Source: Sesamum alatum (lineage: Eukaryota > Streptophyta > Magnoliopsida > Lamiales > Pedaliaceae). Taken from it: 64,000 nt of DNA. The notes beneath the pieces were generated by a model. The model saw only the letters and a program-made list of their open reading frames with translations. It searched no databases and was not told where the DNA came from. The position numbers and the translations under genes are program-made. Of this stretch, positions 34,506 to 46,740 are shown piece after piece (within the stretch, counting starts at the first letter, position 1; each line of letters starts with the position of its first letter). The stretch is taken from positions 41,347,855 through 41,411,854 of the forward strand of contig JACGWO010000002.1 of assembly GCA_034509735.1 (NCBI GenBank). The letters run 5' to 3'.

Positions 34506-35639
34506 ATTAACTTAATATCAGGGATGCCGATATAATTAATCCTGAATAATTTGAGTTTAATTTCCCTCGTACACCAAAAATGATTCGATGAAAGCTCCTA
34601 ACTCTAGGTCTTAGTGGTGTATGGTAGGCCATGGCATCACAACCATCCAAAAGTGGAATAATCATAGCAAAATTGTATGGTACTGAAAATCCACATAAAT
34701 AGGGTGCACATGATACGCAGTCCCCACCGGGTATTTTTGTACCTTACCCTACCAAATGATACGGAAAAAATAAAAATAAAAATAAAAAACAATTATTTCC
34801 AAAGTCCCAATTTTCCTCTCTCCTTTTCCCCATCACTCACTATCTCAACCCTATCCATCATATGCTAATGTTTTTGCCAAACTTGCCTCTCTCCCATTAC
34901 TGTAATTTCTTATGGGCCAAATATACAATTTAGCCCCAATGATATAAAAAAATGGATAAAAAATTCCATGTGAAAAAAAAGGTACAATATCCTAGGGGTA
35001 ATTTTTATTAATTTTTTTTAATGGGATCTTTGCTAATTTCTCATGTCACAAGGGATAAATTGCATTCAATCCCTTCTTTCCTTTAATTTGATTAAATCTT
35101 GAATTATTATATATTTCACATTAGTGTAGATGCAATCAGAATTTTGTGAAGAGAATTATTAATTTAAGTTTGCATATGCAATAAGAGAGAGAGAAAAAAA
35201 AAAGATTATCTCTATTCTTAATTTTATTAAAGATTTTTACTTAATTTTACTTTAAAAATGTCAACATTATCTATCAACATTTGACTTATAAATAAAAAAC
35301 CCTTTTTGATGGGATGCTCCACGTTGATGACGACGGGTTCGAGTAAACCCCAAATTTCCTCCGTCGCATCTTTTCTATGAAAAATTTATAAAAATGTAAC
35401 ACAAGAATTAAGATTGAAAAGTGCACACCACTTAAACATCCGATGATGCCATGAACTCCTTAGTTTGATCATGACGATGTAAGCCAAACCATTCGGTCTC
35501 ATCAATGGGAACTCTCAACTCGTTTTCAAGTGTTTATGATGAAACCAAATATGTTTTAAAAAAGTTTAATCGAGATGAAAAATTACACGTTTTATTATTA
35601 TATTCTTTTTTTATCACTGTATCATCAAGTTTGAGTCAA
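34506..35639. other. AT-rich intergenic DNA
   Basis: Scraps of MITE-like sequence (for example AATTTAGCCCC near 34930) and simple repeats. No gene was recognised. Confidence 0.45.
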
Positions 35640-36060
35640 AATTATAGTACTAAAATATACTATACTAATTGATTCGGGTCGCAATCTGTGATCTCTAGCA
35701 AGTACTTCACTAAGCGATCTTGGATGCTTCCCAGACAAGTGTCCCTGAGAAGAAGAAAGCACGTAAGGCTAGCTGGGATGGTTCTTAGCGAAGATTCTCT
35801 AATGTTTAAGTCAGTATAGGTCGATATGGTAATATGGTGATCTAATGTAATAAATATGGTCGAATATAACTCTAGTAACTTACCTTAAATGTTGTGGGGT
35901 AGGTGTATTTATAAGGTTAAGTGTGTGTACTTGCCTGATTCACGTGAATTTATCTTAAGGCTTGAGTTGTCACATAATCAAGGGCCTAAATATTAGATAC
36001 TTAGTATCGGATATAGCTCGAGTCGTCGGTCCGAATCGAATCGCGTGGCCAGACCTGATG
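35640..36060 (-). mobile_element. possible degraded LTR
   Basis: On the minus strand the order is a GC-mixed U3-like stretch, a TATA-like CTTATAAATACACC (about 35906-35920), then a segment reading CTGACTTAAACATTAGAGAA near 35800-35820. That phrase is reminiscent of plant LTR sequences. No second LTR or internal domain is present, so a solo LTR or fragment is possible. Confidence 0.3.
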
Positions 36061-37740
36061 GAGTTATACATGAATCCTAAAGTTTTTAAGAAAATTTGAC
36101 CATTTTTTAGAGTTATTTATGTATTTTTTCTAAATACGTAGGTTGCATCCCCATCACTAATAAATGGAATTTTATTGCTCCATTAACATTATTGATTCGC
36201 CCACTCGGGGACTCTTCGGGGCAAATATATGCCCATAATTGCAATATGGGGTTTAGGTCAAACAACCTAATCATGAGCAATATATGTTATTGTCCACCAT
36301 CATTCTTGGAGTAGGGACAGGAAGACTTTGGGTAAAACAAATATTACTTTCTAATCACCATTATAATTACATTTCTTTTTTTTTTTATAAACAATTACAC
36401 TTTTTTACTAATCACAATCTCTCAATGTCAATATACTCTAGTGATATCTTAGCTTTGTTAATAGTATGTGGATTAAATTATTGATGAAAATTCTGTATTA
36501 CATCTTTTATTACATTTAATATGCAGGTTGCTAAATATAATACGTTCTATATAATAGATTTATAGATAAAAGTTCAATATGTGCCGCAAACTCATTATTC
36601 TATAATTCGTTATAATTTATTGCTTTAAAATTGATATTTTTTAGAAGTGATAACTATACGGTTGCATTAATATCTCAACGAACTGAGCAGTAAGTCGGTT
36701 CGATCAAGACACCAATATATTAAAGATCGATAAACAAATTAAAATAAAACTGATATAAAGTGTTCATACGTGTAGAACTCAAATCCATGATCGCGAACTT
36801 GTTTAATTGATAATTACTTGATACCTTTTATATATATATATTATATGTCACGGCACGTCTTTTCTGTGTGTATATAATAAATAATCTTTCATATTTTAAT
36901 ATATATTATAAAAAAGAATAAAATATATAAACCAACAAATTACATTTGAAAAAAAAAAAAGAAAACCAACTTACGGTAGTATCGACACAACAAAAGAATT
37001 GGTGTAGTAGCATTAAAATGACTTGGAATTACATTACAATTAATTTTGAAAATTATTTAATTAGGCGTATCATTGTCATATGTTAAATATTAATGCACAT
37101 GGTCACTAACCGTCGTCTGTGAGTGTGGAAGGTTTTTTTTAGGCTCCATTTACTTTGATGTATTAGCCTTAATAAGAAAAATTGTATATCTTATTACAAT
37201 GATTATTTTGAAGTATGAGGGTCCGATATAAAATCAAAACCCTGTACTAAACACTGCTCAAGTTGCATAACTCATTTCACCTTTGGAGTGGGATAAATTA
37301 TCCTAACGATTTATGTAAAGCTGATCCTCATTTTAATTGTCCATTCTATTCAAGGGAAATATTTTTGTCTATTAAATTTGATCTTAAAAGGCTCAAAGAT
37401 AATTTTCCCCATCCAAAGAACCTTACAATTATTAATAATTTTTTTTTAATTTTTTATTTAATTAAAGATAATCCTGTTATTCATTTTATCCTATACTCGA
37501 AGTAAAGGGAGCCTTATAGAATAGATAATAATTTGAATTGTTGCTTTAAAAAGAAAACCTTCAAATTTTGATTTTCAAAAATTGAATAAAGAAATGAATC
37601 AAAAGATAGAAAATGAACAACAAAAAGAAAAAAGAAGGGAAAAACAGGAAGTGGACAAATAAAGAATTACCACAGTTTGAAACCTTTTTTTTATTTTTTA
37701 TTATTATTATATATCTTGGATCTTCCTTTGTTTTGTTTCC
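36061..37740. other. AT-rich intergenic DNA upstream of the receptor kinase gene
   Basis: No gene was recognised. The right part is the distal promoter of the kinase gene. Short open frames here are AT-rich and lack motifs. Confidence 0.5.
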
Positions 37741-38228
37741 CCAAGCAAAGAGCTCAGTCCTCAAGAGAAAGCTTGTACAGTAGCTGTAGCCTCTTGAGTT
37801 CTTGTTTCCCTCTGTTTCTGTGAGAAGGAATTCCTACTTCCATGGTTACTGCTGCCCACTCACACCAAAATCCAAAGGCTAGAGAACAAAAAGAAAAACC
37901 TTCTGCTTCTCCTTCTGTCCTCACCTTAAAAATACCACCTTTTTGACCCGAATCCCCCCATTTTCAAACCCTCCTACCTCCATTTTTAAAGCCCATTTCC
38001 AGACTATCTCACGCCACTTTTTCCAGACACCATTCTTGGAGTTTGCTGCTTTTTTCCTCAATTCTTTCTCCTTTTTCACCTTCACACATGTATATATTCC
38101 TCGCCCAGCTTTTGTTCCAGCCCCTTATATCAACTCATGCCCAAAAGATGTGTTCTTTATTTTGAAACACCAGTTGAAAATTTTGGAGCCAAGAGAGGAA
38201 AAACAAAAAAAAATCATCCATTCTTGAA
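37741..38228 (+). promoter_or_regulatory. leader region of the LRR receptor-like kinase, with upstream ORFs
   Basis: A CT-rich plant-leader-like region. It contains an ATG at 37841 opening a 34-codon frame, and another at 38137 opening a 62-codon frame that overlaps the kinase start codon in a different frame and ends at 38325. Two TTCCAG/CACCAG acceptor-like sites (about 38120 and 38171) leave open a spliced leader, which would remove some of these ATGs. The transcription start is not defined. Confidence 0.4.
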
Positions 38229-41017
38229 ATGGAGAAGCTCCAAGTTTTTGCTTTGTGTTTCTTGGTGGGAAGTTTTTGCAGTGTTGCTGGAGCTCTTCTT
38301 CAAAGTGACAAGCAAGCATTGCTAGATTTTGCTAGCAAGTTTGCTCATTTGCGCCCTTTGAACTGGAATGAGCAGTATCCAGTGTGCAAGAATTGGACTG
38401 GAGTTACTTGTAGTGAAGATGGGAACAGAGTAATATCAGTGAGGCTACCAGGGGTTGGGTTTCATGGGCCAATCCCAGAGAATACATTGAGCCGCTTATC
38501 AGCATTGAAGATCTTGAGCCTCAGATCCAATGGGATTACTGGGACTTTCCCTCCTGATTTTGGTAACCTGAAAAATTTGACCTTTCTTTATCTTCAGCAC
38601 AACAATTTCTCAGGTCCTTTGCCTGTGGACTTCTCTGTTTGGAGGAACTTGACTATTGTTAACTTGTCTAATAATGGGTTTAATGGCAGCATTCCTCGTT
38701 CGTTATCAAGTTTAAGTCAGCTTATTGCTTTGAATCTTGCTAACAACTCACTCTCTGGTGAGCTTCCTGATTTGAATTTGCCTAATTTACAGTTGCTTAA
38801 CTTATCACACAACAATCTTGTTGGGAGTGTGCCTAAATCACTGCAGAGGTTCCCAAAGTCTGTGTTCTTGGGCAATAGTGAATCGTTGTTGGATTATACG
38901 GTTACTAGTTCTCCTATTGTTTTGGCTCCTCATGACCACAATCGAAGAGCTAAAACTGTTGGAAAACTGAGTGAAAGGGCTTTGCTTGGAATTGTGATTG
39001 CTGGTTCTGTTCTTGTGATTCTTGGTTTTGGTTTTCTGTTGCTTGTTTGCTTACTTAAACGAAAGACGGTGGAGGGCTTTGCTGGGAAGTTGGAAAAAGG
39101 GGACATGTCCCCGGAGAAAGCGATTTCCCGTAGCCAAGATGCGAGTAATAAGTTGGTTTTCTTTGAGGGGTGTAACTATGCATTTGATTTGGAGGATTTG
39201 TTGAGGGCTTCTGCTGAAGTGTTGGGGAAGGGCACGTTTGGGACGGCTTATAAGGCAATACTAGAGGATGCTACGATGGTGGTGGTAAAGAGGTTGAAGG
39301 ATGTGAACGTCGGAAAGAGGGAGTTCGAGCAACAAATGGATGTAATTGGAAGCATCAAACATGAAAATGTGATTGAGCTGAGGGCTTACTATTACTCCAA
39401 GGATGAGAAGCTTATGGTTTACGATTACTACAGCCAAGGCAGTGTAGCTTCAATGTTACACGGTAAGATATCTTGCACTCATTGTATCGGTTTCTCTAGT
39501 TAGGTTTCATTATGAACTTTTAGTTAAGTTGTGACGTCACTTAATGAAAATTTGGAACTTTTCTTTGCTTTATCAAGATCATTTCTTCTTGAAAGTAGAA
39601 TCTTTCTTATTGCCTGTAAATATTAACTATTCGAAATGTACAGTTGAAATGTGGTAAGCTAGTCTTTTAAGCAAACAGTTGAGTTGAATCCACAAGTCCA
39701 AGGTGGTAACAGCCAGATGCTTCAAACCTTAACACCTCTAAAGCATGAAAGGGTTTGTTTGTATATTGGTCGGGATGGGCCCCCGACAGTCGGAATCACT
39801 GGGAACCCACTTAGGTAATAGGCCCTTCAAGATTTTCTTTCCAGCTTGGCTATATCAACCAGAACAAAAGGGGAAAGTATATAAAAAAAAATGGGTTGTG
39901 GATGATTGAACCATGTTCCAGCATCTTAGTGGGGTAGAGGAATCTCTTTGACCTTAGTATTGCATAGAATTAGGCTAAAAGTCACTATTATTTCTTCTAT
40001 GGCATTATGTGTTGTGTGCTTATAATAAGAAAATATTCCATACTACAATGTGCTTTTCTTGCCTGTCGGCCGGCCTATTTTATTCGAATGTGCCCCGTGA
40101 CGTATTAGAATGATGGTTATTATCTTGAAAATTCTTCCTTTATTGTCGCCCCCTTTTTAACTTTTCGTTCGTTCTTGATCATGAATGAATCTCTAGATAA
40201 TGACGTTGTCCTCTCTATAAGTTGTTAAATTGTTTTTGTATTGCATAGCTGTTGAGAAAATGATGACACATAATGTAAAATGCTAACAACGTCGTGTATG
40301 ATCTAATGTTTTGCAACCAAGTTGGGCTACTGCCCGTGAACCGGAGCTTCATCGTTGTGCTTTGTGTCCAAACTTGCAGGAAAACGAGGAGACAATAGAA
40401 CTCCTCTAGATTGGGAAACACGAGTGAATATAGCCATCGGTGCAGCAAGAGGCATAGCTCGTATCCACATGGAAAACGGTGGGAAGCTAGTTCATGGAAA
40501 TGTCAAATCATCCAACATATTCCTAAACTCTCGACAATTTGGATGTGTATCTGATCTTGGCCTGTCGACAATTATGAGCTCATTGGCTCCGCCAATAGCT
40601 CGTGCTGCTGGCTACCGTGCACCAGAGGTGACTGATACCCGCAAAGCAACGCAGCCTTCCGATGTGTACAGCTTTGGTGTGATATTACTCGAACTGCTCA
40701 CTGGAAAATCCCCTGTCCACACCACTAATGGCGATGAGATCGTCCATCTGGTCCGGTGGGTCCACTCAGTCGTTAGAGAAGAGTGGACGGCAGAAGTTTT
40801 TGATGTCGAGCTGCTGAGGTACCCCAACATAGAGGAAGAATTGGTCGAGATGTTACAGATAGCGATGGCGTGCGTGGTAAGAATGCCAGACCAGAGACCT
40901 AAAATGTCTGAAGTAGCGAAAATGATCGAGAATGTCCGGTTGGCGGAGACAAACCGGGCATCTTCCGAAGCGAAGTCTGAGAACTCGACACCGATGCCTC
41001 GGTCGCCGGGGCTTTAA
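38229..41017 (+). CDS. LRR receptor-like kinase, probably inactive (At4g23740 type), two exons
   Basis: The product is a plasma-membrane receptor-like protein of 623 residues. Exons are 38229-39462 and 40380-41017 (donor CACG/GTAAGA, acceptor TTGCAG); the intron of about 0.9 kb lies inside the kinase domain. Domains in order: signal peptide (about 1-21), LRR N-terminal cap ending NWTGVTC, about five leucine-rich repeats (about 70-205), a juxtamembrane stretch, a membrane helix (about [20 protein letters not shown]), and a kinase-like domain from about 325. The glycine loop [11 protein letters not shown] and the ATP-binding Lys354 (VVVKRL) are present. The catalytic loop reads HGNVKSSN (450-457) instead of HRDxKxxN, so the catalytic Asp is missing. 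The DFG motif is DLG (470-472). This is the pattern of plant receptor pseudokinases, which signal through partners. The ligand is unknown. Confidence 0.94.
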
Positions 41018-43976
41018 GACATTTCCAGTTCTCACTACATGAGTACTGAATCACTCAGATGTTGCTAGCCTATGATTCATTTCTGATTTGAGGATGTTTT
41101 AGTTCACCACCTTGGTGGACAGAAGGGTTCTGACAAAGTATTTCAACCTTCATCCCAGTTCAAAGGTTGAGTTGGTTGCATGCCTCTAATCTGTATGTAT
41201 GTGAAGCAAACAGATTATTGTGATATTCTTGATCTTATTATTATTATTTTTTTTAATATATATTGTGTCTTTAGCAGTATGTGATTTGAATTTTCGTTGG
41301 AGTCCAATTTGAGTTGTAACTTGTAACCATGTTTTTTTTTTAAAAAAAAAAAAACCAAATCTTTTTATGGATACTATTATTACATTCAAATATTCAAAAT
41401 TAATTATTGGGTGAATTATATGGAACTTTCTTGAGATTTGATATTATTATAAATTTCACATCTTTATTTAAGAAATTACCTCAGGAAAACTCAACGAAAT
41501 TTACCCTTAATTATTAGATAAATAATTCCAATTCAAAGAGAAAGCTGAGAGGCAAAGAATAAACTTTCGTGGTACCTTAATTTACATCATAAAATTACGA
41601 CGTTTCGATGTTACCATTTGAGCAAGATTTTATTGACATCCTAACCATGCATTTGAAATCTTTAATTTTTAGTTCAAAATTTTCAACTGAATAAAAGCTT
41701 TTAATCGAATGAAACTTATGAATTTCTTAACAGGTTCTCTAGTTCTATGTCTTTGATAACAATTCATAACGCACTCAAACACACGCCAAAAAAAAAGAAT
41801 AAAATAACAAAAAGGAACAATTAATTTTTAAATTTAAAATTAATTATGCACAGACATTTAAGTGTACTGCAATTACTAATTATAATTGTGGGCCTCGCCA
41901 TTGAGATGTAATACAGATGGTTAGTTCGAAATCTAGAAATAGTATGTAAAATAGGTTCACGTTCAATTGGGCTTTAAAGGCCTTTAAGCCGGTTTACCTG
42001 AAGGATGAAACCTTTGATTTGGGGCTATTTGGGCTAATGGGCCTTAGTTAGAATTTGATTTGGGCCTGAATCACAGATCACTGTGGGCCAACGATGTTGG
42101 GCTATACCAACCTTGATAAGAGGCAACCTTTAATCTTGGGCCTTGATGAATTAAATTGAGGTTTTTATTAACAAAGGCATTTCAATTTGCTTCCTCAATT
42201 TTTAAGGGCTCTCATTGACCATTGAATATTTGATTTAATTTGTTTGAAACTCAGAATAAATTAAATATCGCAAAATTAAAATATGCAAATTGCGGCCAAG
42301 TTATTGAATCGTATCCAACACAAAATCCAGTCCATATGTTCAATGTATCTATGCCAGACAATAGCTTTTATTGCTGTCATTTTCATATCACAGAAAAATC
42401 AAATTCCCACATTTATTATCTCATGCAACATTGCACCAAGTTATTACTGCATCAATTACCACACACGTGCCAATTATTTCATAATTAATCAACCCCCACC
42501 CCACCCAAAAAACTACAGACGGAAGTACACTTGACGTGTGATTATGTAAGTCCTACATAGGTTACAAACAAGAAGTTTGATTGGCTTATAAGTCCAAAGC
42601 ATCATTGTTCTAGCTATGTGTCTCTTCCAGATATGTGTCTCTTTCTAACGATGTATATTTTAAGCATAAAATCAACAGGCTTATACAAAGACAGATGGAA
42701 CAATACTTCGCACAACGAACAATGACAAAAATGCCACGCTCATACAAAGACAGATAGAACAATATTTCGCGCAACGAACAACAATCGAGTGGCGAACCAC
42801 ATCAATAGCATGTATAATTTATTTTTAATCGTACGTATTAATGGAAAGAAAAAGAAGGAAGATAAAATGAATTAACTCTAAACGTGCATAAATGAGAATT
42901 TATCAATAAAAATAAGCAATAGAAAGTATGATTATTTGTGGAAGAAATAATCACAACTAAAGTCATTTTAAAGAATTCACATTTTACCAATGGCGACAGT
43001 TACTTTAAGAATCTCCTCTTAAGAAATAGTATAGATTGTTGCACGAGCGTTATACAATGGAAGTACAATAATTACTTACAGCCCATGAGGTGTAAAATTC
43101 AATAATTGAAACAATAAAGATGATTTTTATAATTTAAATGAAGTTATGGGGTGCAAATATAATTATTCATATTTGTTACCATATGTATTACTTCTGTACT
43201 AATCAAGTTGGCAGCGCCCATTAAGACAAGAGTACTAGACTAGAGCTACACACCCTATACCCTCAAAGCAGGGTCAGCTAATACTGATTTTCCCACTACT
43301 CTTCACTATTTTGCTCCCCAAATTCATGCATTTTTAAAATTCTGCCCTTCTTCTTTTGTATATTTAATTTTTACTACCTCTTCTTGCACTCAGAAGGTGC
43401 CAAAATTAAAGTTATATTTTAGATTGAAAAAATCAAGAATCCAGTAATTGAAAGCTACAACTTAGGACTAGTTCTAATTTTTTTAAATTTTAATGTTTTT
43501 AAGGATGTAATAATATATAATAATGTTCAGTCTCTAGGCAGACAGTTGTGACTAGCTAATGGCAGTGCGTTTTCGTGCAAATCCATGTTAAGTAATCAAA
43601 GGCAAAAGCTACGCTGTATTTATCTCTGTCACTATTGATATATCTTTGATTTTAAAGATTAAAATTATTATCATTTAAATGTATAAATTATTTAGTGACA
43701 ATCTTAAAATGGTTACATGATATTTTGTTACTAATAGTCTAATACTATTTTTTGGTTGTACTGCCAACGATCCCTGATCGTACTTTCAGACATAGGTTAT
43801 TTACCAAACAAAATTCTCATATTATTTTGAGTCGGAAAATGTACGTGTATAGTCCTAATCAGTTTTTAAAATTATTTTACACAAATTTCAAGCATATATA
43901 ACTTTGAAGAGTAGAATCAAGACTATTTTTTATCTTTTGAATGCATAATTTGTATAAAATAATCAAGGGATAATTA
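41018..43976. other. intergenic DNA 3' of the receptor kinase gene
   Basis: Starts with the kinase 3' UTR. A truncated MITE-like end lies at about 41405-41512. A patch with GGGCC-rich motifs at 41950-42140 is not coding. A 59-bp tandem duplication at 42679-42793 is listed separately. No gene was recognised. Confidence 0.45.
42679..42793. repeat. tandem duplication, unit 59 bp, two copies
   Basis: Copies start at 42679 and 42738, each containing ATACAAAGACAGAT(G/A)GAAC and TTCGC(A/G)CAACGAACAA. A few substitutions separate them. Confidence 0.8.
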
Positions 43977-44501
43977 CACCCCCTCCCCTGAAGTTTAGTG
44001 TAATTATATATAGACCCCATGTGGTTTGATAAATTACATCTAGTACTCTTGAGGTTTGCACCCGTCTAACAAATAGGCCCATCCGTTAGTCAAAATTCAT
44101 CAAATTTTTTGATATTAACAAAAAAAAAACTTAATGGAAATCGATATTTATCCTAGATTGACTTATTACTAACTTATTGTCAGCCAAATAAATTTTTTAT
44201 GACTAAAGTAGCCTTACAACGTTGAAGATATATCACCTCACATGCATTAACGTGTGAAGATATATAAGGGTAGTTTGGTCATAAAACAAATTTGTTTGAC
44301 ATACAATAAGTCAATCGATGGTAAATATTGATTTTCATTCATTTTTTTGTTAATATCAACAAATTCAGTGAATTTTGATTAACATATGGACTTATTTGTT
44401 AGACAGGAACAAAACTTAAAAACATTAAATGTAATTTTTCAAACTACAAAAAATTTAAATGTAATTACACCAAACTTCAGAGGAGATGATGTAATTATCC
44501 C
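43977..44501. mobile_element. MULE-type MITE, family B, copy 1 (525 bp)
   Basis: TIRs begin GGGATAATTACACC and end GGTGTAATTATCCC-like (GATGTAATTATCCC). Flanking 9-mers AATAATCAA and AAGAATCAA match at 8 of 9. The internal sequence is inverted-repeat-rich and non-coding, and matches the element at 55804-56334. Confidence 0.85.
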
Positions 44502-45029
44502 AAGAATCAACTAGACAAGAACGTGGAGACATGAGAATAAGAATACAGCCGCAAAATACGGAGTAAATTAAGAATTACATTTATGTGTTTTTTGTTTCCC
44601 CATAAAAAAAAAAAAAAAAAAAGGTTTGGATTTGGAGCAAAAGAAGACTTAGTTGTTGTTTCTTATGTTCTTTTTTTATGGGACAATGTGACCCATGTCG
44701 TTTCATGTCCACCACCTTTCTCTTTTCTTAATTAGCATCATTAATTACGTATAAAAATTAATAATCTTGTTAATTTATCGTATATGTGTCGTATATACGG
44801 TCTGTGTGTATTTATTATACAGATCAATTAATCCAGTATCTTTGAACTGATTTCGTGGTTTGAATATTAATGGCAGTTGTAGATAGATCATAGAAGTCGT
44901 GCACACGAGTGGAAGAGCTAGAATCTAATTGCCTACTTACAGTTATATATATTTATATTAAGTTCCTAATAATTTATTAATTAATTTAATCCATGCATGT
45001 GTACTTTCATATATAGCCTATGTCTGTGG
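44502..45029. other. AT-rich intergenic DNA
   Basis: Includes a poly-A tract at about 44605-44622. No gene was recognised. Confidence 0.5.
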
Positions 45030-45032
45030 AGT

Positions 45033-45322
45033 CACTAAAAAAAAATTATTATTAGCTATATTTTTAATGACTATAGCTAAAAATCGTAGTAAATAATTAT
45101 TATTGACTACGGTTAAATAAAATTTGGTGCAAAAATTAGGTTTTCGTTATGAAAAATTTATTTGCCACAGTTAAGAGTTGTGATAAAGTCATTCACCATG
45201 ACTTTTAGCCATTGCAAATGTTTTACCACCCTCGCAAAAAATTACGACCGATAATCGTTGTGTGATCGTGGTCAATGACTATTTACTAGTAGCCATGGTT
45301 AAATATTATATTTCTTGTAGTG
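45033..45322. mobile_element. CACTA-type MITE (290 bp)
   Basis: The element begins CACTAAAAAAAA and ends TTTCTTGTAGTG, the CACTA (En/Spm) terminal signature. It is flanked by the 3-bp direct repeat AGT (45030-45032 and 45323-45325), the duplication length expected for CACTA elements. It is non-coding with internal inverted motifs (for example CCATGACTTTTAGCCA). A second, longer copy lies at 55444-55763. Confidence 0.85.
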
Positions 45323-45325
45323 AGT

Positions 45326-46321
45326 GTGGAATATAAGTTGGAATATCCCACTTTGATATAAAATAATTTTAAGGGTGTTCGAGAGATTATAAATTCTATA
45401 AATCTGTTTGGTGAATTTATAACCTAACGAGCTTATGAGATATCAAAATAGAATATTTAGCATATTATAAGCTTTTTATTTAAGAAAAAAGTAAGCTTAA
45501 TTAATTTTTTTTTATAAGACTTTTTAAACTCTTTAATCTTAACATGCATTCAATAGACGAAAACACTCCCACAATTTTGTTTGTGTTTTACTTATATCCT
45601 TTATATAATTGGCATTTTTCTCCCGCCAATGCAGAAATATCTATGATTTTAAATTCAAATAATTTGATGGTTCTTCAGTCATTATTACAGTATGAATAAC
45701 TTATTAAGTCAAATATCCTAACATTTTATAAATTCTGATATCTTATTTATTCAAATGTTTTAAGAGCTTATTCTTAAAATAAGATTCAACATTTTAAATA
45801 CTATGAATGTAGGGTATTATTTAGTTTATAAAATATTTGTATTATTCTTTTGGTTGTTTTAATATTGGTGTTGGCAGATTTTGAAATATTCTACTGTAGA
45901 TTGAATATCGTAATAGCAATTGATTATTTTAGAAATATTGCTGTATTTTTTTTAAAAAAAAAAAATCTAAGCAGCAAGAATATGTGTTGCAATATTAATA
46001 CAGCTGGAGAGGGAACCGTAATTTTTCTTTTTATACGAAAATGATTTATTATCATGAACTATAGCACGTAAAATTCTTTATTATAAATAGACAACAACGG
46101 AATTTGAACTTAAATTTGTTTTATGTTTGGTGTGATTTCAGTTAATACTGTACTAAATAACCACCACATTTGAAAATGAAATTATTAAGAGGAAACATTA
46201 TTTAATACTTAATAATTCTAACAATAATTGGAGTTAAGCATGCAATGATCTTTCATATATAATGATTGGGTAATGGGATGTACTATTTGCATCAATCATC
46301 ACTTTGCTTTTTGGAGGCGTC
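45326..46321. other. AT-rich intergenic DNA
   Basis: No gene or structured repeat was recognised. Confidence 0.5.
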
Positions 46322-46414
46322 AATAGTTTGGGGGTTATTTATTTATTTAATATTAAGAAAATAAAAAATAACAAAAATTAAAATATTATAATATATATAA
46401 CACAATTGGTAAAA

Positions 46415-46519
46415 GTCGAACTCAGAGAGTTCGACTTTTACCTAAATTTATTATTTTTTTTTTATTGCTGAAGTCGAACTCTGAGAGTTCGACTTCAAGT
46501 CGAACTCTCAAAGTTCGAC
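46415..46519. repeat. palindrome array in the left TIR of MULE copy 2
   Basis: Three 21-bp near-palindromes of the GTCGAACTC/GAGTTCGAC type at 46415-46435, 46473-46493 and 46499-46519. A single counterpart remains in the right TIR at 47829-47849. Confidence 0.88.
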
Positions 46520-46740
46520 TTCTACTTTACTTTTTTTTTAAATTATTATTATTATTGCGTATATTCAATGTTTTTAATTTTATTATTATTATTATTATTA
46601 TTTAATCTGCATATAAGTTAAAATAAATATACCACAAAAAATATTTATTAACACAAAAAATATAATTACAGTAAAAAAATTATATTTAAATCAAAGAATA
46701 AAGTTTTAAAAATCATTTATAATAATTACAATTCTTAAAA

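Noticed and set aside
41405..41512. MITE-like sequence with GGGTGAATTATATGG start
   Set aside because: Very short span without matching flanks; a truncated scrap rather than a definable element.
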